Positions 22,859 through 32,503 are shown, counted from the first letter of the stretch. The stretch is DNA of 64,000 nt from Arthrobacter sp. U41 (GCF_007679325.1 NZ_VEGI01000001.1:1240001-1304000); one strand, 5' to 3'. The notes: generated from the letters alone by a model not told the origin. Numbers and translations are program-made.

Positions 22859-24988
22859 TCACCACTTGTTGCGGGGCTTGAAGCCGCCTTCGGTGCGCGG
22901 CTTGCGGGCCGCGTCGGAGCCGACGCCGCGCTCGTTGCGGTCGCTGAAGGAGCGTCCGCCACGGTCAGCGGAGGACCGCTCGCCGTCGTTCTTGCGGAAT
23001 TCGCGCTTGAAGCCGCCGTTGCCCTTGAAGTTGCCGCCACGGTCGCCGCCGCCGGAGTACCCGCCGCGGCTGCCGCCCTGGTAGCTGCCGCGGTCGCCGG
23101 AGGGCTTCCGGCCGTTGTCCAGCTCGAGGTGGATCAGCTCGCCGCCGATCCGGGTCCGGGACAGGGCCTTCAGCTGGTCGGAGCTGAGGTCCGCCGGGAG
23201 CTCCACGAGGGAGTGGTCCGCACGGATGTCGATGCCGCCGATCTGGGCCGAGGAGATGCCGCCTTCGTTGGCGATGGCGCCCACGATGGAACCCGGCATC
23301 ACGCGCTGGCGGCGTCCGACGGCGATCCGGTAGGTGGCGTTGCCCTCGGTCAGGGTGCGGGTGGGGCCGCGTGAACCGAAGCCGTCCTTGGAGCGCTCAC
23401 GCTTCTGGAATTCAGGCGCGGCCGGCAGTTCCTTGACCAGGAGCGGCTGACCGCCCTGGGCCATCACGGCCAGTGCAGCGGCGATTTCCGAAGCCGGAAC
23501 GTTGTGCTCTTCCTCGTAGGAGGAGATGAGGTCGCGGAACGATGCAACATCCTCGGAAGCCAGGGTCTCGGTGATCTTCTCCGCGAACTTGCCCAGGCGC
23601 AGGGTGTTGACCGTCTCGGCAGTGGGCAGGTGCATCTGCTCCACGGGCTGGCGGGTCGCCTTCTCGATGGAACGCAGCAGGTACTTCTCGCGCGGCGTCA
23701 TAAAGAGGATCGCGTCGCCGGAACGGCCGGCGCGGCCCGTGCGGCCGATGCGGTGCACGTAGGACTCGGTGTCGTGCGGGATGTCGTAGTTGACCACGTG
23801 GCTGACGCGCTCGACGTCGAGGCCGCGGGCCGCGACGTCGGTGGCGACCAGGATGTCGATCTTGCCGTCGCGCAGGGCCTCGACGGTGCGCTCACGCTGC
23901 TGCTGCGGGATGTCACCGTTGATGGCAGCCGCCTGGAAACCGCGGGACCGCAGCTTGTCGGCGAGGTCCTCGGTGGCCATCTTGGTCCGGACGAAGGCGA
24001 TAACGCCCTCGAACTCTTCAACCTCGAGGATGCGGGTCAGCGCGTCCAGCTTGTGCGGGCCCATGACCTGCAGGTAGCGCTGGCGGGTGTTGGCGCCCGT
24101 GGTGGTCTTGGACTTGACCTGTACCTCGGCCGGGTTGTTCAGGTACTGCTTGGAGAGCCGGCGGATCTGGCTCGGCATCGTGGCGGAGAACAGGGCGACC
24201 TGGCGGCCCGCGGGGGTCTGCTGGAAGATCTGCTCCACGTCTTCGGCGAAGCCCATGCGGAGCATCTCGTCAGCCTCGTCCAGCACCAGGTACTGGAGTT
24301 CGGACAGGTCCAGGGAACCCTTGGCGATGTGGTCGATCACGCGGCCGGGGGTACCGACAACAACCTGGGCGCCGCGGCGCAGGCCGGCGAGCTGGGGGCC
24401 GTAAGCCGAGCCGCCGTAGACCGGAAGGACGGTGAAGTCGTCGATGTGCTTGGCGTAGGAGGTGAAGGCCTCGGCGACCTGGAGGGCGAGCTCACGGGTC
24501 GGAGCGAGCACCAGGGCCTGGGTCTTGCGGGACGGGCCGTTGAGGTCGTGGAGCTCGGCCAGGCGGGACAGCGCCGGTACTGCGAATGCTGCAGTCTTAC
24601 CGGTGCCCGTCTGGGCCAGGCCCACAACATCGCGGCCTTCGAGCAGCAGCGGGATGGTTGCTGCCTGGATCGGGGACGGCTTCTCGTAGCCGACGTCCTG
24701 CAGGGCAGCCAGGACACGGCCATCGATGCCGAGGTCAACGAACTTGACGCCTTCTTCTTCGGCGTCTTCTGCCTTGGCCGGGGCTGCGGTGTTCGCAGAG
24801 GCCTCGGCCTGGGTGTCAGCCTGCGGCTCGGCTACGGCGGCGGCCGGAGCGTCGGTGGTCGCAGGGGCCTCGGTGAAGACCGGGGCGGAGCCGGCTGCGG
24901 GGGCAACCGTTTCAGAAGTCTCGACGTCGGCCTGGCTGTTCTCGGTGGCGAGCTCGGTGTCGACGGAGTTGTTCTGATTTTCGGGCAT
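22859..24988 (-). CDS. deaD: DEAD-box ATP-dependent RNA helicase (DeaD/CsdA type)
   Basis: 709 residues from ATG 24988; starts at 25009 and 25027 are in frame but lack better support. An acidic, Ala/Glu-rich N-terminal region (about 1-75) precedes the two-domain helicase core: Q motif GYEKPSPIQAATIP, Walker A AQTGTGKT, PTRELA, DEAD in LVLDEADEML, SAT, ATDVAARGLDV and HRIGRTGRAG. A DbpA-type RNA-binding domain follows (YRIAVGRRQRVMPGSIVGAIANE...). The tail is Arg/Gly-rich (GGSRGGYSGGGDRGG), typical of cold-stress RNA helicases that remodel ribosomal and messenger RNA. The long 5' non-coding region before it is also usual for cold-regulated genes. Confidence 0.93.
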   Translation of the reverse strand: MPENQNNSVDTELATENSQADVETSETVAPAAGSAPVFTEAPATTDAPAAAVAEPQADTQAEASANTAAPAKAEDAEEEGVKFVDLGIDGRVLAALQDVGYEKPSPIQAATIPLLLEGRDVVGLAQTGTGKTAAFAVPALSRLAELHDLNGPSRKTQALVLAPTRELALQVAEAFTSYAKHIDDFTVLPVYGGSAYGPQLAGLRRGAQVVVGTPGRVIDHIAKGSLDLSELQYLVLDEADEMLRMGFAEDVEQIFQQTPAGRQVALFSATMPSQIRRLSKQYLNNPAEVQVKSKTTTGANTRQRYLQVMGPHKLDALTRILEVEEFEGVIAFVRTKMATEDLADKLRSRGFQAAAINGDIPQQQRERTVEALRDGKIDILVATDVAARGLDVERVSHVVNYDIPHDTESYVHRIGRTGRAGRSGDAILFMTPREKYLLRSIEKATRQPVEQMHLPTAETVNTLRLGKFAEKITETLASEDVASFRDLISSYEEEHNVPASEIAAALAVMAQGGQPLLVKELPAAPEFQKRERSKDGFGSRGPTRTLTEGNATYRIAVGRRQRVMPGSIVGAIANEGGISSAQIGGIDIRADHSLVELPADLSSDQLKALSRTRIGGELIHLELDNGRKPSGDRGSYQGGSRGGYSGGGDRGGNFKGNGGFKREFRKNDGERSSADRGGRSFSDRNERGVGSDAARKPRTEGGFKPRNKW

Positions 24989-25027
24989 AGGTGAAATATC
25001 CTCATCCATAGGGGCCAAGCGGCACAA

Positions 25028-25400
25028 CCCGAGGTGAGCGGAGCCGCAGTACGCGTGACCGGAATCGCCGGACGTACTTTGACCGGCCGGTCACATAGAA
25101 GCCCGGCGCTTTCGCAATCCCGTGGCAGGACTTCCCGCTGCATCTCTTGGCTGCTATCCCAGCAGTCTGTACAGCGTTTTCTTTAGCCGGCTCTCCCTAT
25201 GAAAATGCCCGCATCTCATTCGCGCGGGCCCCAACACTTACCAGTCTTGCCTCAAGAATTGGGCAGGAAATAAGGGATTTCCGGAGTGGGGGATATTTCA
25301 ATTGTAGGGCATCGACCCGCGCAAAGGTAACTCAGGGGCCGGCGACGGCGGTGAGCTTGCGCACACGGCCGCCTGCCCCGCGTCGCCCGGGGCGGTCCTG
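25028..25400. other. 373-base gene-free region before the helicase
   Basis: No open frame with coding character. It must hold the helicase promoter and a long leader. GCCCGC (25207-25212) and GCGGGC (25222-25227) can pair; read leftward an ATTTTC follows, so this may be the terminator of the MOSC gene or a leader structure. Confidence 0.5.
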
Positions 25401-26054
25401 CTACACGCCGAGGCGGCGCTGGAGCTTCTCAAACTCCGCGTGGTATTCGGGCTGGAGGCGGATCTGGCCGTCGGCGTCGGCGTCGCGCAGGGCCTCCATG
25501 TCCTCAACCGTGGGAGCGCTGAACCAGTTGCCGATGGTTACCCCGTGGGTGGGGACGAAGATCCGGTGGATGTGGTCCCCTGCCTGGATGCTGCCGACCC
25601 GCACGACGCGCAGATACGTTCCCACGCGGCCCGCCTCGCCGAATCGCTTGACCCAGTGCGACTCGTGCATCCGGCGCTGGAAGGTGGCGCACGGGGTGCG
25701 GGGCGAGGTCACTTCGACTTCAACGTCCAGTCCGATCTTCCAGCGTTCGCCGATGACGGCGTCCGTGGCGCTGATCCCGGCAACGCGCAGGTTCTCGCCG
25801 AAAATCCCCGGCGGGAGGTCCCGGCCGAGTTCCGCGGCCCAGTAGTCGGCGTCGTCCTGGGAGTAGGCGTACAGCGCCTGGTCCTCGCCGCCGTGATGCA
25901 CGCGGCTGGCCTGGATGTCACCGTGCAGTCCGAGTCTGTGGACTTTGACCGGCCCAGCCACGGGGCGTTTGTCGATCGCTGTCACGCCCACACTGCCCGG
26001 GTCGTCCAGCAACTGGTGTACGCGGCAGACGGCAAGAACGGATGCGGTGTCCAT
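25401..26054 (-). CDS. MOSC-domain protein (YiiM-like)
   Basis: 217 residues from ATG 26054; the frame stays open upstream but only this start has a -10-like TACACT (26061-26066) 6 bases ahead and gives a normal family length. MOSC landmarks are GDIQASRVHHGGEDQALYAYSQDDADYW, GENLRVAGI and the conserved cysteine in EVTSPRTPCATFQRRM. MOSC proteins bind molybdenum-type sulfur or cofactor moieties; YiiM relatives reduce N-hydroxylated bases such as 6-hydroxylaminopurine. The detailed substrate here is not evident. Confidence 0.88.
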   Translation of the reverse strand: MDTASVLAVCRVHQLLDDPGSVGVTAIDKRPVAGPVKVHRLGLHGDIQASRVHHGGEDQALYAYSQDDADYWAAELGRDLPPGIFGENLRVAGISATDAVIGERWKIGLDVEVEVTSPRTPCATFQRRMHESHWVKRFGEAGRVGTYLRVVRVGSIQAGDHIHRIFVPTHGVTIGNWFSAPTVEDMEALRDADADGQIRLQPEYHAEFEKLQRRLGV

Positions 26055-26234
26055 GGCACCAGTGTAGGCCTGGGCCGCCTGGGCTCCCCGCAACGCTCCT
26101 GCCCGGTTGCTTTCCTGCCGGGTCCTCCATTCCCCCGCGACACCGGCGGGTCGCCCGGAATCCGCAGCCCGGTCCGGAAGCAACCGGGCAGGAAGGCCGG
26201 GCCAGCGGCAGCACCAAGACCGTAGGATGCTGGA

Positions 26235-27458
26235 ATGAGCAACGAGGCTGGCCCCAACGGTTCCGATATTTCCGGCATCTCCGGCGTTTCCGACGTTTCC
26301 GACGTCCTGGCGATCGACTCGCTGCTGAGCGCCGGGGAACTGGCTGTACGTGAGCGGATCCGGGATTTCACCGAACAGCGGATCCGCCCGGGTATCGCGG
26401 CCTGGTACGACGCCGGGGTCTTCCCGCTCGAGCTGGCGCCGGAACTGGGAGAACTCGGCGTGCTCGGCATGCACCTGGACGGCTACGGCTGCCCGGGCCG
26501 CTCCGCCGTCGAATACGGGCTGGCAGCCATGGAGCTGGAAGCCGGCGATTCCGGGATCCGCACCTTCGTCTCCGTGCAGGGTTCGCTGGCCATGACGGCC
26601 ATCCACAAGTGGGGCTCCGAGGAACAGAAGCAGGAGTGGCTCCCCCGGATGGCTGCCGGTGAACTCATCGGCAGCTTCGCGCTGACCGAGCCCACCGCCG
26701 GGTCCGATCCCGCCGCGATGAAGACGTTCGCCCGCCGCGACGGCACGGGCGACGGCGCCGGCTGGATCCTGGACGGCGCCAAACGCTGGATCGGGCTCGC
26801 CTCGGTGGCCGGCGTGCTGGTGGTGTGGGCGATGACGGACGACGGTGTCCGTGGCTTCGTGGTCCCCGCCGGAACTCCCGGGGTCACCGCGACGCCGATC
26901 GGCCAAAAGCTCTCGATGCGCGCCTCCATTCAGTGCGATGTCGCGCTCGACGGCGTCCGGCTGGGTCCCGAGGCCCTGCTGCCGGCCGCCCGTGGCCTGC
27001 GCGGCCCGTTCAGCTGCCTGAACGAGGCGCGGTACGGGATCGCGTGGGGTGCCATGGGCGCGGCGCGGGACTCCTACGAGGCCGCGCTGAAGTACTCACA
27101 GGAGCGGTTGCAGTTCGGCAGGCCGCTCGCCGGGTACCAGTTGACCCAGGAGAAGCTCGTGAACATGCTGGTGGAAATCCAGAAGGGCACGCTGCTGGCG
27201 CTGCAGCTGGGACGACTCAAGGACGCCGGGAAGCTGCGGCCCGAGCAGATCTCGCTGGGCAAGCTGAACAACGTGCGCGAGGCGATCGCGATCGCCCGCG
27301 AGGCCCGGACCATCCTGGGCGGGAACGGCATCACCCTGGACTACTCGCCGCTGCGGCACGCCGCCAACCTTGAGTCGGTGCGCACCTACGAGGGCACCGA
27401 CGAGGTCCACACCCTGATCCTGGGCCAGCACCTCACCGGGCTGGCCGCCTTCCGCTGA
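26235..27458 (+). CDS. Acyl-CoA dehydrogenase, glutaryl-CoA dehydrogenase-like
   Basis: 407 residues, FAD flavoprotein. Visible blocks are IGSFALTEPTAGSDPAAMKTFA (FAD/substrate site), GAKRWIGLASVAGVLVVWA, the helical SCLNEARYGIAWGAMGAARDSYEAALKYS, then QLTQEKLVNMLVEIQKG, and the active-site glutamate in ESVRTYEGTDEVHTLILGQ. This arrangement and the Arg/Thr context fit the GcdH branch, which oxidises and decarboxylates glutaryl-CoA. The N-terminal 25 residues are an odd Gly/Ser/Asp repeat (SGISGVSDVSDV) outside the enzyme core. TAGGAT (26223-26228) is 6 bases before the ATG, so the message is probably leaderless. A lone gene without lysine-degradation partners. Confidence 0.9.
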   Translation: MSNEAGPNGSDISGISGVSDVSDVLAIDSLLSAGELAVRERIRDFTEQRIRPGIAAWYDAGVFPLELAPELGELGVLGMHLDGYGCPGRSAVEYGLAAMELEAGDSGIRTFVSVQGSLAMTAIHKWGSEEQKQEWLPRMAAGELIGSFALTEPTAGSDPAAMKTFARRDGTGDGAGWILDGAKRWIGLASVAGVLVVWAMTDDGVRGFVVPAGTPGVTATPIGQKLSMRASIQCDVALDGVRLGPEALLPAARGLRGPFSCLNEARYGIAWGAMGAARDSYEAALKYSQERLQFGRPLAGYQLTQEKLVNMLVEIQKGTLLALQLGRLKDAGKLRPEQISLGKLNNVREAIAIAREARTILGGNGITLDYSPLRHAANLESVRTYEGTDEVHTLILGQHLTGLAAFR

Positions 27459-27545
27459 CCCTGCCACCTCCGCGGGTTTCCACGTCGCGGCAGGATGAGC
27501 GCGAACACTGCCCCGACATGCCCACTCGATGAAGGGTTAGGCGGA

Positions 27546-28340
27546 TCAGGCGGAGAACCCGCCGTCGGCCTTGACCAGCTGGCCCGACACCCAGCGACCT
27601 TCGGGCGAGAGCAGGAACGCCACCGTCCCGGCCACGTCCGCCGGCGTTCCCAACCGCCCGCCGGGCTGGCGCTGGGACAGGTGATCGCGCAGTTCCTGGT
27701 CCATCCAGCCGGTGTCCACCGGACCGGGGTTGAGCACGTTGGCGCTGATCCCCTGCGGGCCGAGTTCCCGGGCCGCCGCGATCACGATCCGATCCAGCGC
27801 TCCCTTGGACGCGCCATAGGGCAGGTTGAACGCGGTGTGGTCGCTGGTCAGTGCCACTACAGCGCCGCCTCCGGCCGGGACCTGCCGCGCAAACCCTGCG
27901 ATCAGCTGCCAGCTGGCGCGGGCGTTAACGGCGAAATGCCGCTCGAAGCTCTCCAACGTGGTGTCCAGGATGCCCGAGTCCACGGATTCAGCGTGGCTCA
28001 GCACCAGCCCCTGCAGCGGCCCGGCCTCCGCCGCGATGGCATCCATCAGCCGGTCCACGGCCTGCGGGTCCTGGAAATCCGCCGGCAGCGCCACGACGGC
28101 GGCGCCTGTGGCCTGGAGTTCCGCGGTGAGGCGTTCGACGTCGTCCGGCTGGACGCCCCAGGGCATCCGGGCGTCATAATCCTGCCAGTACGTCAGCACG
28201 AGGTCCCAGCCGTCGGCCGCCAGCCGGCGCGCGATGCCCGCTCCAATGCCGGCCAGCCGGCCGACGCCGGTGACAAGGGCCGTCTTCCGGTGCGGCGTTG
28301 CGGGCGGGACCGGCGGATTCTCGGGTGCGTTGGCGTCCAT
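27546..28340 (-). CDS. Short-chain dehydrogenase/reductase
   Basis: 264 residues from ATG 28340. The cofactor motif is an enlarged TGVGRLAGIGAGIARRLAADG instead of the plain TGxxxGxG, resembling enoyl-reductase-like or aminoglycoside-type SDRs. Active-site residues are Ser in VVALTSDHTAFNLPYGASKGALD with Tyr and Lys of YxxxK, and the family ending QLVKADGGFS. It begins 10 bases after the GT87 gene stop, so it probably lies in that operon, but a TAGGCT (28348-28353) 7 bases ahead also offers its own promoter. Substrate unknown. Confidence 0.87.
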   Translation of the reverse strand: MDANAPENPPVPPATPHRKTALVTGVGRLAGIGAGIARRLAADGWDLVLTYWQDYDARMPWGVQPDDVERLTAELQATGAAVVALPADFQDPQAVDRLMDAIAAEAGPLQGLVLSHAESVDSGILDTTLESFERHFAVNARASWQLIAGFARQVPAGGGAVVALTSDHTAFNLPYGASKGALDRIVIAAARELGPQGISANVLNPGPVDTGWMDQELRDHLSQRQPGGRLGTPADVAGTVAFLLSPEGRWVSGQLVKADGGFSA

Positions 28341-28350
28341 GCCGACCAGC

Positions 28351-29817
28351 CTAGCCGCGGACTGCCGCTTGCCGGTTTCGGTCATCGCTCCGGCCCTGGC
28401 CATCGCCCTGGTCCTGACCCTCGCCCTGGACGGCCGCAACGCCCCGGTGGGCGTCGAACGCCGGCGCCAGCGCCCCTCGCCGGAGCACCACGAGCCAGCA
28501 GACCAGGAGGGCGAGCGCGCAGAACACGCCGGCGCTGGAGGCCATGATCCAGAGGCCGGGCGTCTGGATGTCCAGGTTCTCCGCGCCCAGGGCCGTGCCA
28601 ATGGTCTTGGGCGAGAACAGGAACACCAGGACCGAGATCCCCAGTACTCCGCCCATGAGCCAGCGCAGCCCGCGGTGGCGCAGCGGGGTCTCGCGGAGCG
28701 TCCAGGCGAAGGCGGGCAGCACGGCCACGACCCAGACCCAGTGGTGTGACCAGGACACCGGGCTGATCAGCAGCATGGCCAGTGCCGTCGCCGAGATGGC
28801 CACCACACGCGACCCCTGGGCGCTGGCCAGCCTGATGACCGCGGCCGCCGTTGCCACCACCAGCAGGCTCAGCAGGAGCCACGGCACGGTGACTGACGCT
28901 TCGGGGACACCGAAGTGCAGCAGCGCCCCCTTGAGGGAGAGGTTGTCCACATAGCCCGCGCCGCCGATCCGGGACGTGTCCGGGAGGATCTGCAGCCAGA
29001 ACTGCAGGGATTCCGCCGGGCGGAGCAGCCAGCCCACCAGCACTGTGCCGGCGAAGCCCGCGGCCATGTTCAGCAGGCCGCGCCAGTCCTTGCGCATCAG
29101 GAAGTACAGCCCGAAGACGAGCGGCGTCAGCTTAATACCTGCGGCGACGCCCACCAGGAACCCGCTTCCGGGGAAACCGCTGGTCCAGCGCCGGTTCCGG
29201 GACAGGAGATCCGCCCCCATGAGGCCCATGAGCAGGATGTTGATCTGCCCGAACGCCAGGGTTTCGCGCCAGGGACCCAGGTTCAGCACCGCCAGGACCA
29301 GCACCGCGGCGCCCCAGCGGTTGCGCGCCTGGTTGAAGGTGCGCCGCCAGTCCGTCCTGCCGTGCCAGTACCGCACGGCGAGCAGCGCCAGCCACCCCGC
29401 CACAACCGTGCCGGCCGCGTTGAACATGGTGAGGGCCACGGGTTCGGGCAGCCGGGCCAGCAGGCTGAAGAGCATCGCGGCAAAGGGCGGGTACGTGAAC
29501 GGGAGCTGGGGACCGCCGGCCCAGTCGATGTTGCCGCGGTAAAGGTCCGACGGCGTTGCCCCGGCCTCGTTGAGGATCTTGCCGCCATGCCAGTAGACAC
29601 TGAAGTCAAGCCCCTGCTTCGCCCAGACACCGAGCCAGGTCCACACCAGGAACAGCACCACGGCAAGGGCCAGCATGGTGGAGAGCCTCAGCAACTGCGG
29701 CACCGGAAGCCACTGCGCCAGCCGGGTGACCTGCGCCAGCCGGGACGGCCGTACCGGCCCGGGCGGCGGTGCTGCGGCGGGCGGCACGGGCCGGTTTTCG
29801 GCGTCGAGCAGTGACAT
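28351..29817 (-). CDS. GT87 (DUF2029) membrane glycosyltransferase, copy 1
   Basis: 488 residues from ATG 29817, behind GGGGGATCC; the frame is open further upstream without support. It is a GT-C type polytopic protein (about 10-12 helices) with early acidic motif LDFSVYWHGGKILNEAGATPSDLYR, then FTYPPFAAMLFSLLARLP, LAFGQINILLMGLMGADLL, VGVAAGIKLTPLVFGLYFL and ISPVSWSHHWVWVVAVLP. These are the landmark blocks of actinobacterial polyprenol-phosphate-mannose-dependent alpha-mannosyltransferases. The N-terminus has a Pro-rich cytoplasmic segment and the C-terminus an acidic/Gln-rich tail. It builds mannosylated envelope glycans by inference; a paralogue lies next upstream. Confidence 0.87.
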   Translation of the reverse strand: MSLLDAENRPVPPAAAPPPGPVRPSRLAQVTRLAQWLPVPQLLRLSTMLALAVVLFLVWTWLGVWAKQGLDFSVYWHGGKILNEAGATPSDLYRGNIDWAGGPQLPFTYPPFAAMLFSLLARLPEPVALTMFNAAGTVVAGWLALLAVRYWHGRTDWRRTFNQARNRWGAAVLVLAVLNLGPWRETLAFGQINILLMGLMGADLLSRNRRWTSGFPGSGFLVGVAAGIKLTPLVFGLYFLMRKDWRGLLNMAAGFAGTVLVGWLLRPAESLQFWLQILPDTSRIGGAGYVDNLSLKGALLHFGVPEASVTVPWLLLSLLVVATAAAVIRLASAQGSRVVAISATALAMLLISPVSWSHHWVWVVAVLPAFAWTLRETPLRHRGLRWLMGGVLGISVLVFLFSPKTIGTALGAENLDIQTPGLWIMASSAGVFCALALLVCWLVVLRRGALAPAFDAHRGVAAVQGEGQDQGDGQGRSDDRNRQAAVRG

Positions 29818-29933
29818 GGATCCCCCAAAATATGGCTGTTTCGAGGCTCGTACGGGGCGCCGGCGGGGGCGCCCGGCCTCGCTGCCCATCCTACCGAAGC
29901 TCTGGGCTGCGACGGCGGCGACGTTCTTCCTGG

Positions 29934-31211
29934 CTACGCCCCCGTGCGGAGCGCGGCGCGGGAGGGGCGGTAGGCCAGTGCCCAGAAGACCAGCATGGCG
30001 ATCCCGCAGAGGACGCCGAGGCTCGCCACAATGAGCGGCCACTGGGTCTGCGGGTCCTTGCCCCACTCGGCCGCGCCCGCCATGACCGCCAGGTACTTGG
30101 GTGTCAGGTAGAAGGCCAGGGCTGAGAAGGCGACGATGACCCACCCGGCCAGGCGCATCCGGCCGTTCCGGGACGGCACGCGGTGGATCGCGAAGCCCAT
30201 GCAGGGCAGCGCCACGGCCATCCACACCCAGTGGTGGGACCAGGACACCGGGCTGATCAGGAGCATGAGCACGGCGGTGGCGGAGACCGCCACGAAATTC
30301 TCGTCGGCGGCCACCGCCCACGCGATGACCAGGGCGGCCAGCACGGCCAGCGCCAGGGAGATGCCCAGCCAAAGCATGCTGGTGAGTCCGGAATCCGGCA
30401 GTCCCAGGTGCAGCAGCAGGCCCTTGACCGAGAGGTTGTCCACGTACGCGGGACCGCCGATCCGTCCGGTGTCCGGCAGGATCCTGGTCCAGAACGTGAC
30501 CGAGGCGGTGGGCAGGATGGCCCAGGCCAGGGCGATGGAGCCGAAGAACCCGGCGGCCATCCAGCCGAGGGCCTTGAAATCGCGGCGGACCAGGAAGTAC
30601 AGCCCGAACGCCAGCGGGGTCAGTTTGATCCCGGCCGCGATGCCGATCAGCAGCCCGGCGGGCCAGCGGATCTCCCCTGACCGGGCTTTCCCGTACAGGG
30701 CGAAGTCGGCCAGGATCAGGCCCATCAGGATGATGTTGATCTGGCCGAAGTCGAAGGTGTCCCGCCAGGGCCCCAGCAGCAGGATCGCGGCGGTCCCGGC
30801 CAGGGAAACGGCGCGGAAGCGCCAGTCGGCGAACGCGTTGCGCCAGGTACCGAGGCGGAAGTAGTGCCGTGCGAGCCAGGCGGACACCACCCCGGCGCCA
30901 AGCAACGCCGTCGTGATGAACAGGAGGCTGCCGCCGCTCTGGCCGAGGCTCGCCATGGCCGCGAACAGCAGCGCGGCGAACGGCGGGTAGGTGAACGGCA
31001 GTCCGTCGCGCGGAGCGTAGAGCTCGTTGACGCCGGCCTCCCCGGTCTGCAGCACCCGGCTGCCGCCGTAGAAGTACACCTCAAAATCGTTCATCAGCGG
31101 GATGTAGGCCGAGTACAGGACCACCAGGGCGGCGACGACGGCGAGCGCGCCGGCCGCCGTCGCGACCCTGCCGCGCGTGGTGGAGGCCGTGGCCCTGGTG
31201 GTGGTGGTCAC
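29934..31211 (-). CDS. GT87 (DUF2029) membrane glycosyltransferase, copy 2
   Basis: 425 residues, GTG start only 6 bases after the metB stop and without a Shine-Dalgarno, so probably translated by reinitiation. The same ordered motifs as in copy 1 occur: MNDFEVYFYGGSRVLQTGEAGVNELY, FTYPPFAALLFAAMASLG, FDFGQINIILMGLILADFALY, IGIAAGIKLTPLAFGLYFLV, TGRIGGPAYVDNLSVKGLLL and ISPVSWSHHWVWMAVALP. Similarity throughout shows a tandem duplication with divergence. Both copies are likely mannosyltransferases working outside the membrane on polyprenyl-linked sugar donors. Confidence 0.87.
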   Translation of the reverse strand: MTTTTRATASTTRGRVATAAGALAVVAALVVLYSAYIPLMNDFEVYFYGGSRVLQTGEAGVNELYAPRDGLPFTYPPFAALLFAAMASLGQSGGSLLFITTALLGAGVVSAWLARHYFRLGTWRNAFADWRFRAVSLAGTAAILLLGPWRDTFDFGQINIILMGLILADFALYGKARSGEIRWPAGLLIGIAAGIKLTPLAFGLYFLVRRDFKALGWMAAGFFGSIALAWAILPTASVTFWTRILPDTGRIGGPAYVDNLSVKGLLLHLGLPDSGLTSMLWLGISLALAVLAALVIAWAVAADENFVAVSATAVLMLLISPVSWSHHWVWMAVALPCMGFAIHRVPSRNGRMRLAGWVIVAFSALAFYLTPKYLAVMAGAAEWGKDPQTQWPLIVASLGVLCGIAMLVFWALAYRPSRAALRTGA

Positions 31212-31217
31212 GGGTGG

Positions 31218-32435
31218 TTAGCTGCCTGACTCGCCGGCCGCGGAGTCAATCTGGGAGAACGCCTGCTCGAGGTCGGCGATGAGGTCCTCGACGTCCTCGA
31301 TGCCGCAGGAGAGCCGGATCAGGTTGACGGGAACGGCCAGCTCGGTGCCCTTGACGGAGGCGTGCGTCATTTCCGAGGGGTAGTTCATCAGGGATTCGAT
31401 CCCGCCGAGGGACTCCGCGAGGGTGAACACGGAGGTGGATTCGGCCACCTTGCGTGCCGCCGCCTCGCCGCCCTTGAACTGCACGGAGATCATTCCGCCG
31501 AACTTCTTCATCTGCTTCCGGGCGAGCTCGTGCCCGGGGTGCGAGGGCAGTCCCGGGTACAGCACGGCCTCGACCTCGGGCCGCTGCAGCAGCCACTCGG
31601 CCACTGCCTGGGCGTTGTCGCTGTGCCGGTCCATCCGGACGCCCAGGGTCTTGAGCCCGCGCGTGGTGAGGAACGCGTCCATCGGGCCGGAGATGGCACC
31701 GACGGCGAACTGCACAAAGCCGACCTTCTCGGCCAGCTCCGCGTCGTTGACGATGATCGCGCCGCCCACAACGTCGGAGTGCCCGCCGATGTACTTGGTG
31801 GTGGAGTGCACCACCACGTCGGCGCCGAGGGCCAGCGGGGTCTGCAGGTACGGCGAGGCGAAGGTGTTGTCCACCACGAGGAGGGCGCCGGCGTCGTGCG
31901 CCACCTTGGCGAGGGCCGCGATGTCGGTGATCTTCATCATCGGGTTCGACGGCGTCTCGACCCACACGAGACGGGTCTTGCCCCCGTTCGATCCGCCGGC
32001 CGCGACAGCCTCCGCGACGGCGTCAAGATTGGACATGTCCACCGGGGTGTTGCCGATGCCCCATTCCCCCAGCACCCGGCTGATCAGCCGGTAGGTACCG
32101 CCGTAGGCGTCGTTGCCGAGGACGATGTGGTCACCGGGCCGGGTGAGGGCGCGGATCATCGAGTCCTCCGCGGCGAGGCCGGAGCTGAAGGAAAACGCGG
32201 CGGTCCCGCCTTCCAGCGCCGCGAGCTGCTCCTGCAGGGAGTCACGGGTGGGGTTGGTTCCGCGGCCGTATTCGTAGCCGGCGCGCAGCACCCCGATCGC
32301 TTCCTGGGCATAGGTGGTGGAGAAGTGCACGGGCGGCACGACGGCGCCGGTGCGCGGCTCGAACGCCTGGCCGGCGTGCACGGCGCGGGTGTTGAAGCCG
32401 GGGGTGTTCGCGGCGGAGCTTTCTGGCAAAGACAT
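31218..32435 (-). CDS. metB: Cystathionine gamma-synthase/gamma-lyase
   Basis: 405 residues, PLP enzyme of the Cys/Met metabolism family. YEYGRGTNPTRDSLQEQLAALEGG is the phosphate/PLP-contact block, VVDNTFASPYLQTPLALGADVVVHSTTKYIGGHSD holds the PLP lysine, and ESLGGIESLMNYPSEMTHAS forms the C-terminal signature. It makes cystathionine from an activated homoserine and cysteine, or in reverse transsulfuration breaks it to cysteine. The gene directly follows cystathionine beta-synthase (68 bases), which favours the reverse pathway methionine to cysteine. A good ribosome site (GAAAGGAACGCACATG) precedes the start. Confidence 0.93.
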   Translation of the reverse strand: MSLPESSAANTPGFNTRAVHAGQAFEPRTGAVVPPVHFSTTYAQEAIGVLRAGYEYGRGTNPTRDSLQEQLAALEGGTAAFSFSSGLAAEDSMIRALTRPGDHIVLGNDAYGGTYRLISRVLGEWGIGNTPVDMSNLDAVAEAVAAGGSNGGKTRLVWVETPSNPMMKITDIAALAKVAHDAGALLVVDNTFASPYLQTPLALGADVVVHSTTKYIGGHSDVVGGAIIVNDAELAEKVGFVQFAVGAISGPMDAFLTTRGLKTLGVRMDRHSDNAQAVAEWLLQRPEVEAVLYPGLPSHPGHELARKQMKKFGGMISVQFKGGEAAARKVAESTSVFTLAESLGGIESLMNYPSEMTHASVKGTELAVPVNLIRLSCGIEDVEDLIADLEQAFSQIDSAAGESGS

Positions 32436-32503
32436 GTGCGTTCCTTTCGGCCGGCGGCCGGGCGCCCCGGGAAGGACGGTCCGGCATCCGGGTCAGTGTG
32501 CGG

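Noticed and set aside
23504..24994. 496-codon plus-strand open frame opposite deaD
   Set aside because: The translation is Gly/Leu/Val-rich without domain; the minus-strand helicase motifs are complete.
26055..26906. N-terminal extension of the MOSC protein to 501 residues
   Set aside because: The extra region is antisense to the acyl-CoA dehydrogenase and has no family text. ATG 26054 starts the MOSC protein with normal length.
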